Assembly (NCBI GenBank): GCA_963457535.1
Contig: OY734803.1
Coordinates: 124,001 to 188,000 of the forward strand
Source: JAHRAW01 sp028066695
GTDB taxonomy: Bacteria; Pseudomonadota; Gammaproteobacteria; Arenicellales; Poriferihabitantaceae
Length of the DNA stretch: 64,000 bases
Reading direction: 5' to 3'
This document shows positions 17,773 through 29,827 of this stretch, in pieces. Every line of letters begins with the position of its first letter. Position 1 is the first letter of the stretch. The notes beneath the pieces were generated by a model. It had not been told where the DNA came from. It made no database searches and was given only the letters and a program-made list of their open reading frames with translations. A program made the translations under genes and the position numbers.

Positions 17773-18634
17773 TCCGGCGCAGCGCAAACCAGAAGGCGTG
17801 GTGGCTGGTGCTGCCGGTGGTCGCGCTGGTCGCGTTCAACGCGGTCATTCCGCTGATGACCGTGGTCAATTATTCCTTTCAGGAAACCTTCGGCGAGAAT
17901 GTGTTTTTCTGGGAGGGCACGAAGTGGTATTTGCAAATCCTGCAGTCCGATCGTTTTCACGCCTCGCTGCTGCGGCAGTTGATTTTCACCGCGACGGTGC
18001 TGGCGATTGAAATCCCGCTGGGCATTGCAATCGCGCTCAGCATGCCGCGCCGCGGCATCGGCGTGTCGCTGTGCCTGGTGCTGATGGCGCTGCCGCTTTT
18101 GATTCCGTGGAATGTGGTCGGCGCGATGTGGAACATTTTTGCGCTGCCCGAAATCGGCCTGCTCGGGCGCGCCATCAACGCGCTCGGCATTGAATACAAC
18201 TTCACGCGCCAGCCGGGCGCGGCGTGGTTCACCGTGATCCTGATGGATGTCTGGCACTGGACCTCGCTGGTGGTGCTGCTGTGCTACGCCGGGCTGTGCG
18301 CGATTCCGGACGCCTACATGCAGGCGGCGAAAATTGACGGCGCCGGCAACTGGCAGGTGTTCCGCCACATTCAACTGCCCAAACTCAAGCGCGTGCTGAC
18401 CATCGCGGTGCTGCTGCGCTTTATGGACAGTTTCATGATCTACACCGAGCCCTTCGTGCTGACCGGCGGCGGGCCCGGCAACGCCACCACATTCCTGTCC
18501 ATTGACCTGGTCAAGATCGCGCTCGGCCAGTTTGACCTCGGCCCGGCCGCGGCCATGTCGCTGATCTATTTCATCATGATCCTGCTGCTGTGCTGGGTTT
18601 TTTACACGCTGATGATGCGCGGGGAGGAGCGGTG

Positions 18635-18635
<1 letters not shown>
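17769..18635 (+). CDS. glpP: Glycerol ABC transporter permease GlpP
   Basis: 288 residues with six predicted membrane helices. The cytoplasmic EAA loop AAKIDGAGNWQVFRHIQLP, which docks on the ATPases, is clear. The N-terminus KAWWLVLPVVALVAFNAVIP is typical of sugar-type permeases. It starts inside the glpT stop (ATGA), and its stop overlaps the glpQ start (TGATG). With GlpQ it forms the glycerol channel in the inner membrane. Confidence 0.9.
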
Positions 18636-19441
<806 letters not shown>

Positions 19442-19450
19442 GGGGGCGAA

Positions 19451-19735
19451 ATGTTGGACCTTTCGTGGATGGCGTGGACCTGGCCGACCGCCGCATTTTT
19501 TGCCGCGGTCGCGCTGGCGCTGGTGGCGATGACCATCTGGGAGAAGTTGCGCCCCGGCGGCGGCGCGCGCCGCGGCGTCCTCGGCCTGCACACCACGCGC
19601 GGCGACCGCCTGTTCATCTCGGTGCTGGGCGGCATGATTCTCCACCTCGCTTGGCTCGGCGCGCTCGGCCCGCCGCTGTGGGGCGCGCTCGGCGTCTCGG
19701 CGCTGTTCGCGCTGGCGGTGTTTCGGTGGGTGTAG
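19451..19735 (+). CDS. glpU: Small membrane protein of the glycerol transporter (DUF2160, GlpU)
   Basis: 94 residues with two or three membrane helices. It has LDLSWMAWTWPTAAFF at the N-terminus and the conserved middle LGLHTTRGDRLFISVLG characteristic of DUF2160/GlpU proteins. Last gene of the glp operon, with a GGGG stretch before the ATG; it converges with comM after 16 bases. Its exact role in glycerol uptake is not established; co-occurrence with GlpSTPQV is. Confidence 0.85.
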   Translation: MLDLSWMAWTWPTAAFFAAVALALVAMTIWEKLRPGGGARRGVLGLHTTRGDRLFISVLGGMILHLAWLGALGPPLWGALGVSALFALAVFRWV

Positions 19736-19751
19736 TTCCCCCTGTTTGCCG

Positions 19752-21266
19752 TCATTTCATCAAATCAAAACACCGCAACTTGACCGCGATGGAGACATGC
19801 TCGCCGCCGACCGTGGGCGCATGGCCGAGGTCGGCGACGCTGCGCGCGACCTTTAAGATGCGGTGGTAGGCGCGCGCGGACAGGCCGAAGCGGCGCATGG
19901 CGGTGTCCAGCAACTGGTTGGCCGCGGCGTCGGGGGCGCAAATTCGCTCCACTTCCTTTCCCTGCAGCAGACTGTTGGTCTTGCCCTGGCGCTGCAATTG
20001 CAGGTCGCGCGCGGCGATGACGCGGGCGCGGACGGTTTCGCTGTTCTCTTCGCCGCCCTCCTGTGTGTTTTGCGGGCGGCGAAACAGGCGGTGGTCCATG
20101 CGCGGCACTTCTATTTGGATGTCAATCCGGTCCAGCAGCGGGCCCGACAGGCGTTCGCGGTAGCGCTGCACCTGGTTGCGGGTGCAGCGGCAGCGGTCGG
20201 CGCCGTCGTTGAGGTAGCCGCACGGGCACGGGTTGCACGCGGCCACCAGCAAAAAGTTGGCGAGGTAGCGCATGCGCTGCGCTACGCGCGAGATGTGAAT
20301 CACGCCGGATTCCAGCGGCTCGCGCAACGCCTCCAGCACTTTGCGGTCAAATTCCGGCAACTCGTCCAGAAACAGCACGCCGTTGTGCGCCAGTGAAATT
20401 TCGCCGGGGCGCGGAATGCTGCCGCCGCCGATGAGCGCGGCGCCGGAGGCGTTGTGGTGCGGCGCGCGAAACGGGCGGCGCATCCAGTTTTCCGGGTTGA
20501 AGCCGGACTGCCCGAGCGATTCCATCGCGGCCGATTCCAGCGCCTCGTCTTCGCTCAGGTCGGGCAGGATGCCGGGCAGGCGGTTTGCCAGCATGGTCTT
20601 GCCGGTGCCGGGCGGGCCGGTCATCAGCACGCTGTGGCCGCCGGCCGCGGCGATTTCCAGCGCGCGCTTGGCGAAAGGCTGGCCGACCACGTCGCTCATG
20701 TCGGCCGCGGCCGGCGGCGGCGCGCGCCGCGCCGGGGGCAGCAATGGCAACTCTTCGCTGCGGTTGAGCGCGGCGCAGATTTGCAGCAGCGATTTCGCGC
20801 CCTGCACTTCCACGCCCTCCACCACCGCGGCCTGCTTCGCGCTTTTCGCCGGCAGGACCAGTTTTTTTCCGGAGCCGCGCAGCGACAGCGCGGCGACCAG
20901 CGGGCCGCGAATGTCGCGCAGCGCGCCGCTCAGCGCGAGTTCGCCGAGGAATACATAGTCGGCGATGTCGTCGGCGCGCACCTGCCCGCTGGCGGCGAGC
21001 AAGCCGATGGCGATGGGCAAATCAAACCGCCCGCCCTCTTTCGGCAGGTCGGCCGGCGCGAGGTTGACGATGATGCGCTTGCGCGGAAATTCAAAGTTGG
21101 AATTGAGAATCGCGCCGCGCACGCGGTCGCGGCTTTCTTTGACCGCGGCCTCGGGCAGCCCGACTATGGAGAAGCGCGGCAGGCCCGGCGACAGATGCGT
21201 CTCTACTGCGACTTTCGGCGCATCCATGCCGGCTTCCGCGCGGCTGTGAACGATTGCAAGTGACAT
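19752..21266 (-). CDS. comM: Mg-chelatase-like AAA+ ATPase, ComM/YifB family
   Basis: 504 residues, full length for the family. N-terminal domain with SMSL-type start (SLAIVHSRAEAG), then AAA+ core: Walker A GPPGTGKTMLANRLPG, Walker B GVLFLDELPEFD, and the Cys-rich insert CNPCPCGYLNDGADRCRCT. ComM is a hexameric helicase promoting branch migration during integration of taken-up DNA; YifB is the non-competent homologue name. Ribosome site AGGGAG 7 bases before the ATG. Transcribed separately from purF upstream. Confidence 0.9.
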   Translation of the reverse strand: MSLAIVHSRAEAGMDAPKVAVETHLSPGLPRFSIVGLPEAAVKESRDRVRGAILNSNFEFPRKRIIVNLAPADLPKEGGRFDLPIAIGLLAASGQVRADDIADYVFLGELALSGALRDIRGPLVAALSLRGSGKKLVLPAKSAKQAAVVEGVEVQGAKSLLQICAALNRSEELPLLPPARRAPPPAAADMSDVVGQPFAKRALEIAAAGGHSVLMTGPPGTGKTMLANRLPGILPDLSEDEALESAAMESLGQSGFNPENWMRRPFRAPHHNASGAALIGGGSIPRPGEISLAHNGVLFLDELPEFDRKVLEALREPLESGVIHISRVAQRMRYLANFLLVAACNPCPCGYLNDGADRCRCTRNQVQRYRERLSGPLLDRIDIQIEVPRMDHRLFRRPQNTQEGGEENSETVRARVIAARDLQLQRQGKTNSLLQGKEVERICAPDAAANQLLDTAMRRFGLSARAYHRILKVARSVADLGHAPTVGGEHVSIAVKLRCFDLMK

Positions 21267-21433
21267 TCCTTTCTCCCTGTTGTGGATCCTGCGGGGGCGG
21301 ACCGCCGTGGCGGCGCCTGCTCATACAACGAGTGAAGTATAGCCGGAAATACGCCGATGGGGGCGTTTCGGCGAAAAAAATTAAAAGATTTTTAGGGGGT
21401 TTTTGCGGCGTTTTTTGCTGGGAATTTTTGCGG
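21267..21433 (-). promoter_or_regulatory. Region between purF and comM
   Basis: 167 bases with no gene. Downstream of purF on the minus strand there are A/T-tracts and a 6-base stem (CGCCGA / TCGGCG) that could end purF transcription, though the order of stem and T-run is not ideal. The comM promoter must lie here; I could not fix its boxes. Confidence 0.3.
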
Positions 21434-22965
<1,532 letters not shown>

Positions 22966-22966
<1 letters not shown>

Positions 22967-23460
22967 CAGACGCCGCCGTTCACCGAAAAATACGCGGTCC
23001 ATTCCGGCGGCAGCAGCGCGACCAGGCCGCGCGCCGCCGGTTCAAAATAGCCGAGCAGATGCGATTGCTGCCACCACACCTCGGCGGTCAGACCCATCAA
23101 ACTGGAAACCAGCACGAACAGGCCGACTATGACCACGCCGCGCGTCAGCCCGAACAGCATGCCGAGCGTGCGGTCTATGCCGCCGACTCCGCCGAACAGC
23201 ACGAAGCGGCGAATCACATGCCCGATAAACGAGACGACAATCAGCGTCAGCAAAAAGATGGCGATAAACGCCGCGACCAATCGGAGTGAGCTCTGCGCGA
23301 TGTAGGGCGCGAAATAGTCGGCGCCGCCGCGCGCATGCGCGTATGCGGCCCACAGCGACACGGTCCATGATGCGAGCGACAGCACCTCGCTGACGAAGCC
23401 GCGAAACAGGCCGATCAGCAGCGACACCAAAAGAACCGCGATGACTATGAAATCAATCAT
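22966..23460 (-). CDS. cvpA: CvpA family membrane protein
   Basis: 164 residues with four predicted helices and the family pattern IGLFRGFVSEVLSLASW, FIGHVIRRF and GIDRTLGMLFGLTRG. CvpA was named for colicin V production in Escherichia and is linked to envelope homeostasis; the molecular role is unclear. Immediately upstream of and overlapping purF, as in other gammaproteobacteria. Confidence 0.9.
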
Positions 23461-23537
23461 GCGGGGATTGCGCCGCCGGCGCTGCGCGGGAAAAAATGCG
23501 GCGGTGATTCGGGCGGCGGCGCATGGCGGTGTTGCGT

Positions 23538-24065
23538 TCAGCGCCGCCGCGCTTGGTCGAGCGCCTGCCCTTTTTCGCCGGTCAGCAGGTTTAAGGTTTC
23601 GGCGACTTCCCTGGCGGTTTTTTCATCGGCATACGGGCCGAGCCAAACGCGCGTGGCGTCCTTGCCTTCGCGGGTTTTGATAGGAGTAATGTGCGGGTGA
23701 AACCCGTGCTTGGCGAGCGCGATGCGCAATGCGCCGGCGTTTTCGCTGTTGCTGAAGACGCCGACGCTGACTTTCCATTCGCCGGTTTCCGAGACCGGCG
23801 GCACCGGGATTTGTTCGTCTCCGGATTCTCCGGGGGGCGGCGCAATCGGGTCAATGATTTGGTCCAGCGCGCGGTCGGAGACGCGGACATTGCCGCCGAT
23901 TTCAAACGAGACGACCTGCGCCCCGCCCTCGTGATATTCGCCGGAATTTGGCGCGGGCAGCAACAGCGGGATTCCCAGCGCGGCCGCGCTGACCACGAGG
24001 ACCGCGCCGGTCAGGCGGTGCCGCAATTGATAGTGGGGTTGCGCCGCGGCGCTCTTGTCGGTCAC
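23538..24065 (-). CDS. SPOR-domain cell-division protein (DedD-like)
   Basis: 175 residues: short cytoplasmic N-terminus, one helix (about 19-38, AVLVVSAAALGIPLLLP), Pro-rich linker, and C-terminal SPOR domain (about 100-170; WKVSVGVFSNSENAGALRIAL, TRVWLGPYADEKTAREV). SPOR domains bind denuded septal peptidoglycan, so a septal role is expected. The GTG start at 24065 overlaps the folC stop (GTGA). Position between folC and cvpA matches dedD in gammaproteobacteria. Confidence 0.82.
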   Translation of the reverse strand: MTDKSAAAQPHYQLRHRLTGAVLVVSAAALGIPLLLPAPNSGEYHEGGAQVVSFEIGGNVRVSDRALDQIIDPIAPPPGESGDEQIPVPPVSETGEWKVSVGVFSNSENAGALRIALAKHGFHPHITPIKTREGKDATRVWLGPYADEKTAREVAETLNLLTGEKGQALDQARRR

Positions 24066-25444
24066 GCTGGGTAACTCGGGCTGGCTGGGCTGGTTACGGG
24101 TGGGTGCGCTGTCTCCAAGTGCCCCAGTATAGCACCGACGGTCTGGAAGGAGCCGAATACGATCACGTGCGCCGCGCGGCCCTTTTCCGCTGCCGCCGCC
24201 CCCATCGCCGCCAAAAACGCGGCGAGCGGGGTGTCGTGGAGTTTTGCCACGGCCGCGGATTCCGGCGCGACTTGCCCAAGCGCATCGCGCAGCGCGGATG
24301 CGGGTTGTCCGCGCTCGCCGCCGAGGGTTGCGAAATGCCAGCAATCAACCGCGCCGCAAACCTCGGCGAAGATTTCGGCGAGCGGTTTGTCGGCGAGAAT
24401 GCCGGCGACTCCGTATGCGCGCTCCACCGGCGCGCGGCGCGCGAGAAATTCGGCGAGGGTTTTTGCCGAGTCGCGGTTGTGCGCGACATCCACAATGATT
24501 TCCGGCGCGCCGGCGATGACTTGGCAACGCGCGCGCAATGCGGTTTTTGCAAGTCCGGCGCGCATGGTTTTTTTGTTGAGTTGCGTTTTTTCGCGCAACA
24601 ATGCGAGCGTCGCGATTACACCGCCGAGGTTGTCGCGCTGGCGCGCGCCGGGCAATGGCGCGCGCAACCCTTCCATGCGCCGCCAACTCTCCGGCACCGC
24701 GGCATGCGCGCTTCGCCAATCAAAAAAATCGCCGGCATTTTTATGTTCATTTTCGCTTTCACTTTTATGCGGCGCAATTTGGTAATCGCGCCCGCTTTGC
24801 AGCAGCATGCAATCGCGTTCGGCAGCGATGCGCGCGATGCATTGCGGCGGATGCGGATCGGCGCAGACCGCGAGCGCGCCGGGTTTTAGCACGCCGGCTT
24901 TTTCCGCGGCGATTTTTTCGCGATCGTCTCCGAGCCAGCGGGCGTGGTCCATGCCGATGGAGGTGATCAGCGCGAGGTCGTTTTCAATGATGTTGACCGC
25001 GTCCAGCCGCCCTCCCATGCCGGCTTCCAACAGCAACACTTGCGCGCGCGCGTGCGCGAACAGCCACAGCGCGCACAGAGTGCCGAATTCAAAATAAGTC
25101 AGTGGCACGCGCCCGCGCGCCGATTCCACCGCGGAAAACGCGCGGCACAATTCCTCGTCGCCGGCCTCGCAGCCGTTCACGCGAACGCGCTCGTTGTAGC
25201 GCACCAAATGCGGCGAGGTGTAACTGCCGACGCGCAATCCGGCCTCGCGCAACGCCGCTTCCAGCATGGCGACGCACGAGCCCTTGCCGTTGGTGCCGAC
25301 GATGGTGATGGTCAGCGCATGCGAATCGGATTCGCAACCAAGTTTTTCCCAGACCTCGGCAACGCGGTCCAGGCGCATGTCAATGCTGCGCCAGTGTTGT
25401 TTTTGAATGTGCTCGAGCCAGTCGGCGAGCGTCGCGTCTTTCAC
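24062..25444 (-). CDS. folC: Bifunctional dihydrofolate synthase / folylpolyglutamate synthase
   Basis: 460 residues, Mur-ligase fold. Adds glutamate to dihydropteroate and to tetrahydrofolates using ATP. Visible are the P-loop ITIVGTNGKGSCVAML, TSPHLVRYNERVRVNG, LLLEAGMGGRLDAVNI, DHARWLGD and the C-terminal VDVAHNRDSA. The GTG start at 25444 overlaps the accD stop (GTGA), so translation is coupled. The upstream in-frame sequence lies inside accD. Confidence 0.92.
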   Translation of the reverse strand: MKDATLADWLEHIQKQHWRSIDMRLDRVAEVWEKLGCESDSHALTITIVGTNGKGSCVAMLEAALREAGLRVGSYTSPHLVRYNERVRVNGCEAGDEELCRAFSAVESARGRVPLTYFEFGTLCALWLFAHARAQVLLLEAGMGGRLDAVNIIENDLALITSIGMDHARWLGDDREKIAAEKAGVLKPGALAVCADPHPPQCIARIAAERDCMLLQSGRDYQIAPHKSESENEHKNAGDFFDWRSAHAAVPESWRRMEGLRAPLPGARQRDNLGGVIATLALLREKTQLNKKTMRAGLAKTALRARCQVIAGAPEIIVDVAHNRDSAKTLAEFLARRAPVERAYGVAGILADKPLAEIFAEVCGAVDCWHFATLGGERGQPASALRDALGQVAPESAAVAKLHDTPLAAFLAAMGAAAAEKGRAAHVIVFGSFQTVGAILGHLETAHPPVTSPASPSYPA

Positions 25445-26343
25445 TCGGCCGGCGGCACATCCGGCGGCGGCGGCGTCACCGCCGGCAGCGGCGCGCCGAA
25501 GCCGAGCGCGTCCAGCAATTCGCCGATGGTGTCGCGCATCGCGCGGCGGTCCACGATCATGTCTATCGCGCCGTGCTCCAGTTGAAACTCGGTGCGCTGA
25601 AATCCCTCGGGCAGAGTCTCGCGCACGGTTTGTTCAATGACGCGCGGCCCGGCGAAACCGACCAGCGCGCCCGGCTCGCCGATGACGATGTCGCCGAGCA
25701 TCGCCAGACTGGCCGAGACGCCGCCCATGGTCGGGTCGGTCAGCACCGAGATGTAGGGAATCGCGCGCTCGCGCAGGCGCGTGATCGCGGCCGTGGTCTT
25801 GGACATTTGCAGCAGCGAGAACAGCGCCTCCTGCATGCGCGCGCCGCCGCTCGCCGCAAAACATACCAGCGGCTGGTTTTGCTCCAATGCGTGGTCGGCC
25901 GCGCGCACAAACCGCTCGCCGACCACCGAGCCCATGGAGCCGCCCATGAAGCGAAATTCAAACGCGGCCGCGGTAACCGCCGCGCCTTTGAGCGTGCCGT
26001 GCGCGGCGAGCAGCGCTTCGCTCGCCTCGCTGCTCTTGCGCGCTTCGCTCAACCGCTCGCGGTAGCGTTTGCGGTCGCGAAATTTGAGCATGTCCAGCGG
26101 GCGCACTTCCTCGCCGAGCCAGTTGAGTGAATCTTCGTCAAAGAAGGCGCGCAGCCGCGCTTCGGCCGGAATGCGCATGTGATGCGCGCATTTCGGGCAG
26201 ACCAGCAGGCTGTGCTGCAATTCCACGCCGTAGAGCACCGCCTGGCAGGACGCGCATTTGTTCCACAGCCCTTCCGGCACGCCGCTCTTGCCGAGGCGGC
26301 CGGTTTTGATTTTCGGCGGGAGGATTTTTTCAAACCAGTTCAT
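25441..26343 (-). CDS. accD: Acetyl-CoA carboxylase carboxyltransferase beta subunit
   Basis: 300 residues. Transfers the carboxyl group from biotin to acetyl-CoA, with AccA, in fatty acid synthesis. The N-terminal zinc ribbon has CASC and CPKC pairs. The crotonase-fold core has MGGSMGSVVGERFVRA, SGGARMQEALFSLLQM and LTDPTMGGVSASLA. ATG 26343 overlaps the trpF stop; the longer frame upstream belongs to trpF sequence. Confidence 0.95.
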   Translation of the reverse strand: MNWFEKILPPKIKTGRLGKSGVPEGLWNKCASCQAVLYGVELQHSLLVCPKCAHHMRIPAEARLRAFFDEDSLNWLGEEVRPLDMLKFRDRKRYRERLSEARKSSEASEALLAAHGTLKGAAVTAAAFEFRFMGGSMGSVVGERFVRAADHALEQNQPLVCFAASGGARMQEALFSLLQMSKTTAAITRLRERAIPYISVLTDPTMGGVSASLAMLGDIVIGEPGALVGFAGPRVIEQTVRETLPEGFQRTEFQLEHGAIDMIVDRRAMRDTIGELLDALGFGAPLPAVTPPPPDVPPAE

Positions 26344-27002
26344 TGCGGCATCGCGGTTGCGGAAGAAGAGTTTTTCGCGGCGGTTTTTGCATGGAAAACC
26401 GCGCCGCAAAACTGGCGGATTTTTTCCGCGTCTTTGCGTCCGCCGCTTTCCACGCCGCTGCTGACATCCACGCCATACGGGCGCACTTGCGCGAGCGCGC
26501 CGCCGATGTTGTCCGGCGACAAACCGCCGGCCAAAATCAGCGGCAATTTGGCGCCGTAATTGGCGAGTTGCCAGTCAAACGCGGCGCCGCTGCCGCCGGC
26601 CAGTTCGGCATGCGCGGTGTCCAGCAAAATGCCGCGCGCCGAGGCGTAACGCGCTTCGCGCGCCGGCAAATCATCGCCGTCACCGCCGACTCGCAGCGCC
26701 TTGACATACGGCAGGCCGAATGACGCGCAAAAATCGGGCGGCTCGTCGCCGTGAAACTGCAGGCAGGCCGGGGCGACGCGCGCGATGATTTCGCGCACCA
26801 AATCGGCGTCCGGATCGACCAGCACCGCGACCGCGGCGACAAACGGCGCCGCCGCGCGCGAAATCTCCGCGGCGCGCTGCAGTTCAAGCGCGCGCGAGCT
26901 CGGCGGATGGAAGATCAATCCGATTGCATCGGCGCCGGCCTGCGCCGCGAGGCGCGCGGTTTCCGGGTCGGTGATGCCGCAGATTTTGATTCGCGTTCGC
27001 AT
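26340..27002 (-). CDS. trpF: Phosphoribosylanthranilate isomerase
   Basis: 220 residues, a single TIM barrel. Amadori rearrangement in tryptophan synthesis. It starts RTRIKICGIT with the catalytic Cys, then AGADAIGLIFHPPSSR, LQFHGDEPPDF and the phosphate-binding LAGGLSPDNI and GVDVSSGVE; the catalytic Asp lies in GILLDTAH. Stand-alone trpF between truA and accD is the Pseudomonas-type arrangement. The C-terminus carries an unusual extra AKTAAKNSSSATAMPQ tail. Confidence 0.94.
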   Translation of the reverse strand: MRTRIKICGITDPETARLAAQAGADAIGLIFHPPSSRALELQRAAEISRAAAPFVAAVAVLVDPDADLVREIIARVAPACLQFHGDEPPDFCASFGLPYVKALRVGGDGDDLPAREARYASARGILLDTAHAELAGGSGAAFDWQLANYGAKLPLILAGGLSPDNIGGALAQVRPYGVDVSSGVESGGRKDAEKIRQFCGAVFHAKTAAKNSSSATAMPQ

Positions 27003-27042
27003 CAAGAGAGTGTGCTTCCCGACATCGGCCGGCGGCGGCATT

Positions 27043-27834
27043 TTACCAAAAGCGGCATGCCGGCGGCGGGGGCGGCAGGCCGAAAGCCGCGTCGTATTCG
27101 GCGCGCACGAAATACAAGCCGTCGGGCGGCGCGGCCGCGGCCGCGCGGCGGCGGTCGCGCGCGGCGAGCAATTCCGCGGCCCATTCCGGCTCGGCGCGCG
27201 ATTCGCCGATGCGAATCAGCGTACCGGCGATGTTGCGCACCATGTGCTGCAAAAATCCGTCGGCGCGGATGTCCAGCCAGATCCAGTCGCCGCTGCGCCG
27301 CACCTGCAATTCGCGCACTTCGCGCAACGGGCTGCGCGCCTGGCAGCCGGCCGCGCGAAACGCGCTGAAATCGTGGCGACCGAGCAATGCGTGTGCGGCC
27401 TGCTGCATGCGCGATTCGCGCAGCGGCGCGTGGTGCCAGCCGGCGCGGCCGTGCAAATAGGCAGGGCCTGTGGCGCGGTTCAGCAACACATAGCGGTAGG
27501 CGCGCTCGCGCGCGCCGAAGCGCGCGTGGAATTCGGCATCCACCGGCTGCGCCCACAGCAGCCGAATGTCGTCCGGCAAATGGGTGTTGACGCCTCGCAG
27601 CCATGCGCGCGGTTCGCGTTGCGCGGTGGTGTCAAAGTGAATCACCTGCCCGCAGGCGTGCACGCCGGTGTCGGTGCGTCCGGCCGCGATGACGCGCACC
27701 GGCTCGTCGGCGACGCGCGCCAGCGCGCTTTCCACATGCGCCTGCACAGAATCGGCGTCGGTTTGCAGTTGCCAGCCGCAGTAATTGACGCCGCAATATT
27801 CAATGCACGCGGCGATGCGTTGCTTTTCGCTCAT
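27043..27834 (-). CDS. truA: tRNA pseudouridine(38-40) synthase
   Basis: 263 residues. Isomerises uridines 38-40 in the tRNA anticodon arm. Visible motifs are CGWQLQTDADSVQAHVE, the catalytic-Asp motif AAGRTDTGVHA, and GFLQHMVRNIAGTL near the C-terminus. The ATG shares a base with the stop of the peptide-transporter ATPase gene upstream (TAATG), an uncommon link between a housekeeping enzyme and an importer. Confidence 0.94.
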   Translation of the reverse strand: MSEKQRIAACIEYCGVNYCGWQLQTDADSVQAHVESALARVADEPVRVIAAGRTDTGVHACGQVIHFDTTAQREPRAWLRGVNTHLPDDIRLLWAQPVDAEFHARFGARERAYRYVLLNRATGPAYLHGRAGWHHAPLRESRMQQAAHALLGRHDFSAFRAAGCQARSPLREVRELQVRRSGDWIWLDIRADGFLQHMVRNIAGTLIRIGESRAEPEWAAELLAARDRRRAAAAAPPDGLYFVRAEYDAAFGLPPPPPACRFW

Positions 27835-28859
27835 TAAATGCGCCCGTCGGCGACCGCGTGGCAGGCGACGCGCGACGCGCCGGTGTCATGCAATTCCGGC
27901 ACGACGCGCGCGCATTGCTCGTCGGCATGCGCGCAGCGGCGGCGGAACACGCAGCCGGACGGAAGGTCCAGCGGCGTCTGCACTTCCCCGGCGAGTTTGA
28001 TGTGCGCGGATTTTTCCTTGCCGATTTTTGGGATTGCGCTCAAAAGCGCGCGCGTGTACGGATGGCGCGGCGCGGAAAACACCTCGCGCGTCGCGCCGAG
28101 TTCGCAAATCCGCCCGAGATACATGACCGCGACGCGGTCGCCGAAATGCCCGACCACCGACAAGTCGTGCGTGATGAAAAGATAGGTCAGCCCGCGCTCC
28201 TCGCGCGCGCGCATCAGCAGGTTCAGCACCTGCGCCTGAATGGAAACATCCAGCGCCGAGATCGGCTCATCGGCGACGATGAATTCCGGATCCACCATCA
28301 GCGCGCGCGCGATGCTGATGCGCTGGCGCTGCCCGCCGGAAAACTCGTGCGGAAAGCGCGCGCCCCATGCCGGATCCACGCCGACCGACCCCATCACCGA
28401 TTCCACGCGCCGCAGATGCTCGGCCTCGCTTTGCTCCGGAAAATGAAAACGCGCCGGCTCCAGCAGGGTCTCGGTCACGCGCTTGCGCGGGTTCAGCGAC
28501 GCATACGGGTTTTGGAAGATCATCTGCATCTTCTTTCGGTATGGCAGCATCTCGGCGCGCCGCAGGCGGTCTATGCGCCGCCCGGCGTAATGCACTTCGC
28601 CGCCGCTCGGCGCGAGCAGGCCGATGATCGCGCGCCCGGCGGTGGTCTTGCCGCAGCCGCTCTCGCCGACCAGGCACAGCGCCTCGCCGCGGGCGATGTT
28701 CAGGGTGACGCCGTTCAGCGCTTTCACGCTCTCGCGGCGACGGACGATGCGCCCGCGGCGCAGCGACAACTGCTCCAGAATGCCGCCGGAGATGTCAAAT
28801 TCCTTGCGCAGGTTTTGCACTGATACCAGCGCGTCTGAAGTTTCGGGTGCGTTCGGCAT
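27834..28859 (-). CDS. Peptide/nickel-type ABC transporter ATP-binding protein (DppF/OppF-like)
   Basis: 341 residues. ATPase domain with GESGCGKTTAGRAI, Q-loop FQNPYASLNPR, signature FSGGQRQRISIARAL, Walker B FIVADEPISALD and LFITHDLSVV. The C-terminal oligopeptide/dipeptide extension has CVFRRRCAHADEQC, which in family members can carry an Fe-S cluster. Last of five transporter genes (A-B-C-D-F order), 5 bases after the D gene. Substrate may be peptides, but family members also carry nickel, sugars or opines. Confidence 0.88.
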   Translation of the reverse strand: MPNAPETSDALVSVQNLRKEFDISGGILEQLSLRRGRIVRRRESVKALNGVTLNIARGEALCLVGESGCGKTTAGRAIIGLLAPSGGEVHYAGRRIDRLRRAEMLPYRKKMQMIFQNPYASLNPRKRVTETLLEPARFHFPEQSEAEHLRRVESVMGSVGVDPAWGARFPHEFSGGQRQRISIARALMVDPEFIVADEPISALDVSIQAQVLNLLMRAREERGLTYLFITHDLSVVGHFGDRVAVMYLGRICELGATREVFSAPRHPYTRALLSAIPKIGKEKSAHIKLAGEVQTPLDLPSGCVFRRRCAHADEQCARVVPELHDTGASRVACHAVADGRI

Positions 28860-28864
28860 ATGTC

Positions 28865-29821
28865 TTACAGCGGAAAGTGGCAGGCCGCGGCGCGCGCGCC
28901 CTGCTCTTCCAAGCGCGGCGTTTCCGCGGTGCAGCGCGCCTGCGCGAATTCGCAGCGGTCGTGGAACGCGCAGCCGGACGGAATTTCGTGCAGCGACGGC
29001 ATCACCCCGGGAATTTGTTTGAGCGGCGTTCCCGGCCGCGCCGCCGCCGGCAGCGCGTCAATCAGCCCGCGCGTATACGGGTGGCGCGGCGCGCCGATGA
29101 CTTCCGCGGTCGGTCCGCGCTCAATAATGCGCCCGGCATACATCACCAAAATCCGCTGGGTAACGCCGAAGACCACGCCGAGGTCGTGCGTGATCAAAAT
29201 CAAACCGACCGCAAAATCCTCGCACAGCCGCAACAGGAGTTCCAGAATTTCCGCCTGAATGGTCACATCCAGCGCGGTGGTCGGCTCGTCGGCGATGATG
29301 ATCTGCGGGTCGCTCAGCAGCGCGGTGGCGATGACCACGCGCTGGCGCATGCCGCCGGAGAGTTCGTGCGGGTATTGCGCCAGGCGTTTTTCCGCGGACG
29401 GAATTTGCACCGCGCGCAATTTTTCCAGCGCGATGTCGCGCGCCCGCGCGCGCGTCATGCGGCGGTGCGCGCGCAAGGTTTCGGTCATCTGCGCGCCGAT
29501 GGTCAGCACCGGGTTCAGCGTCACCATCGGGTCCTGAAAGATCATGCTGATGCGGTTGCCGCGGATTTGCCGCATCGCTTCGTAGTCCAGCGCGGCGAGG
29601 TCATGGCCGTCAAACAAAATGCGCCCGCTTTGGATTTTGCCGGGCTTGCCGAGCAGGTTTAAAATCGCGAACGCCGCGGCCGATTTGCCGGCGCCGCTTT
29701 CGCCGACAATGCCGATGCGCTCGCCGCGGTCCAAATCAAAACTGACATTGCGCAGCGCGCGCACCGTGCCGCCGGGCAGCGGGAACACCACTTCCAAATT
29801 TTGCACGCTGAGCAGCGGCAT
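28865..29821 (-). CDS. Peptide/nickel-type ABC transporter ATP-binding protein (DppD/OppD-like)
   Basis: 318 residues. Walker A GESGAGKSAAAFAI, Q-loop FQDPMVTLNPV, signature LSGGMRQRVVIATAL, Walker B IIIADEPTTALD and LITHDLGVV, then the OppD/DppD C-terminal extension CAFHDRCEFAQARC. Partner ATPase of the gene at 27834. It starts 6 bases after the permease gene upstream. Confidence 0.88.
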   Translation of the reverse strand: MPLLSVQNLEVVFPLPGGTVRALRNVSFDLDRGERIGIVGESGAGKSAAAFAILNLLGKPGKIQSGRILFDGHDLAALDYEAMRQIRGNRISMIFQDPMVTLNPVLTIGAQMTETLRAHRRMTRARARDIALEKLRAVQIPSAEKRLAQYPHELSGGMRQRVVIATALLSDPQIIIADEPTTALDVTIQAEILELLLRLCEDFAVGLILITHDLGVVFGVTQRILVMYAGRIIERGPTAEVIGAPRHPYTRGLIDALPAAARPGTPLKQIPGVMPSLHEIPSGCAFHDRCEFAQARCTAETPRLEEQGARAAACHFPL

Positions 29822-29827
29822 CTTTCG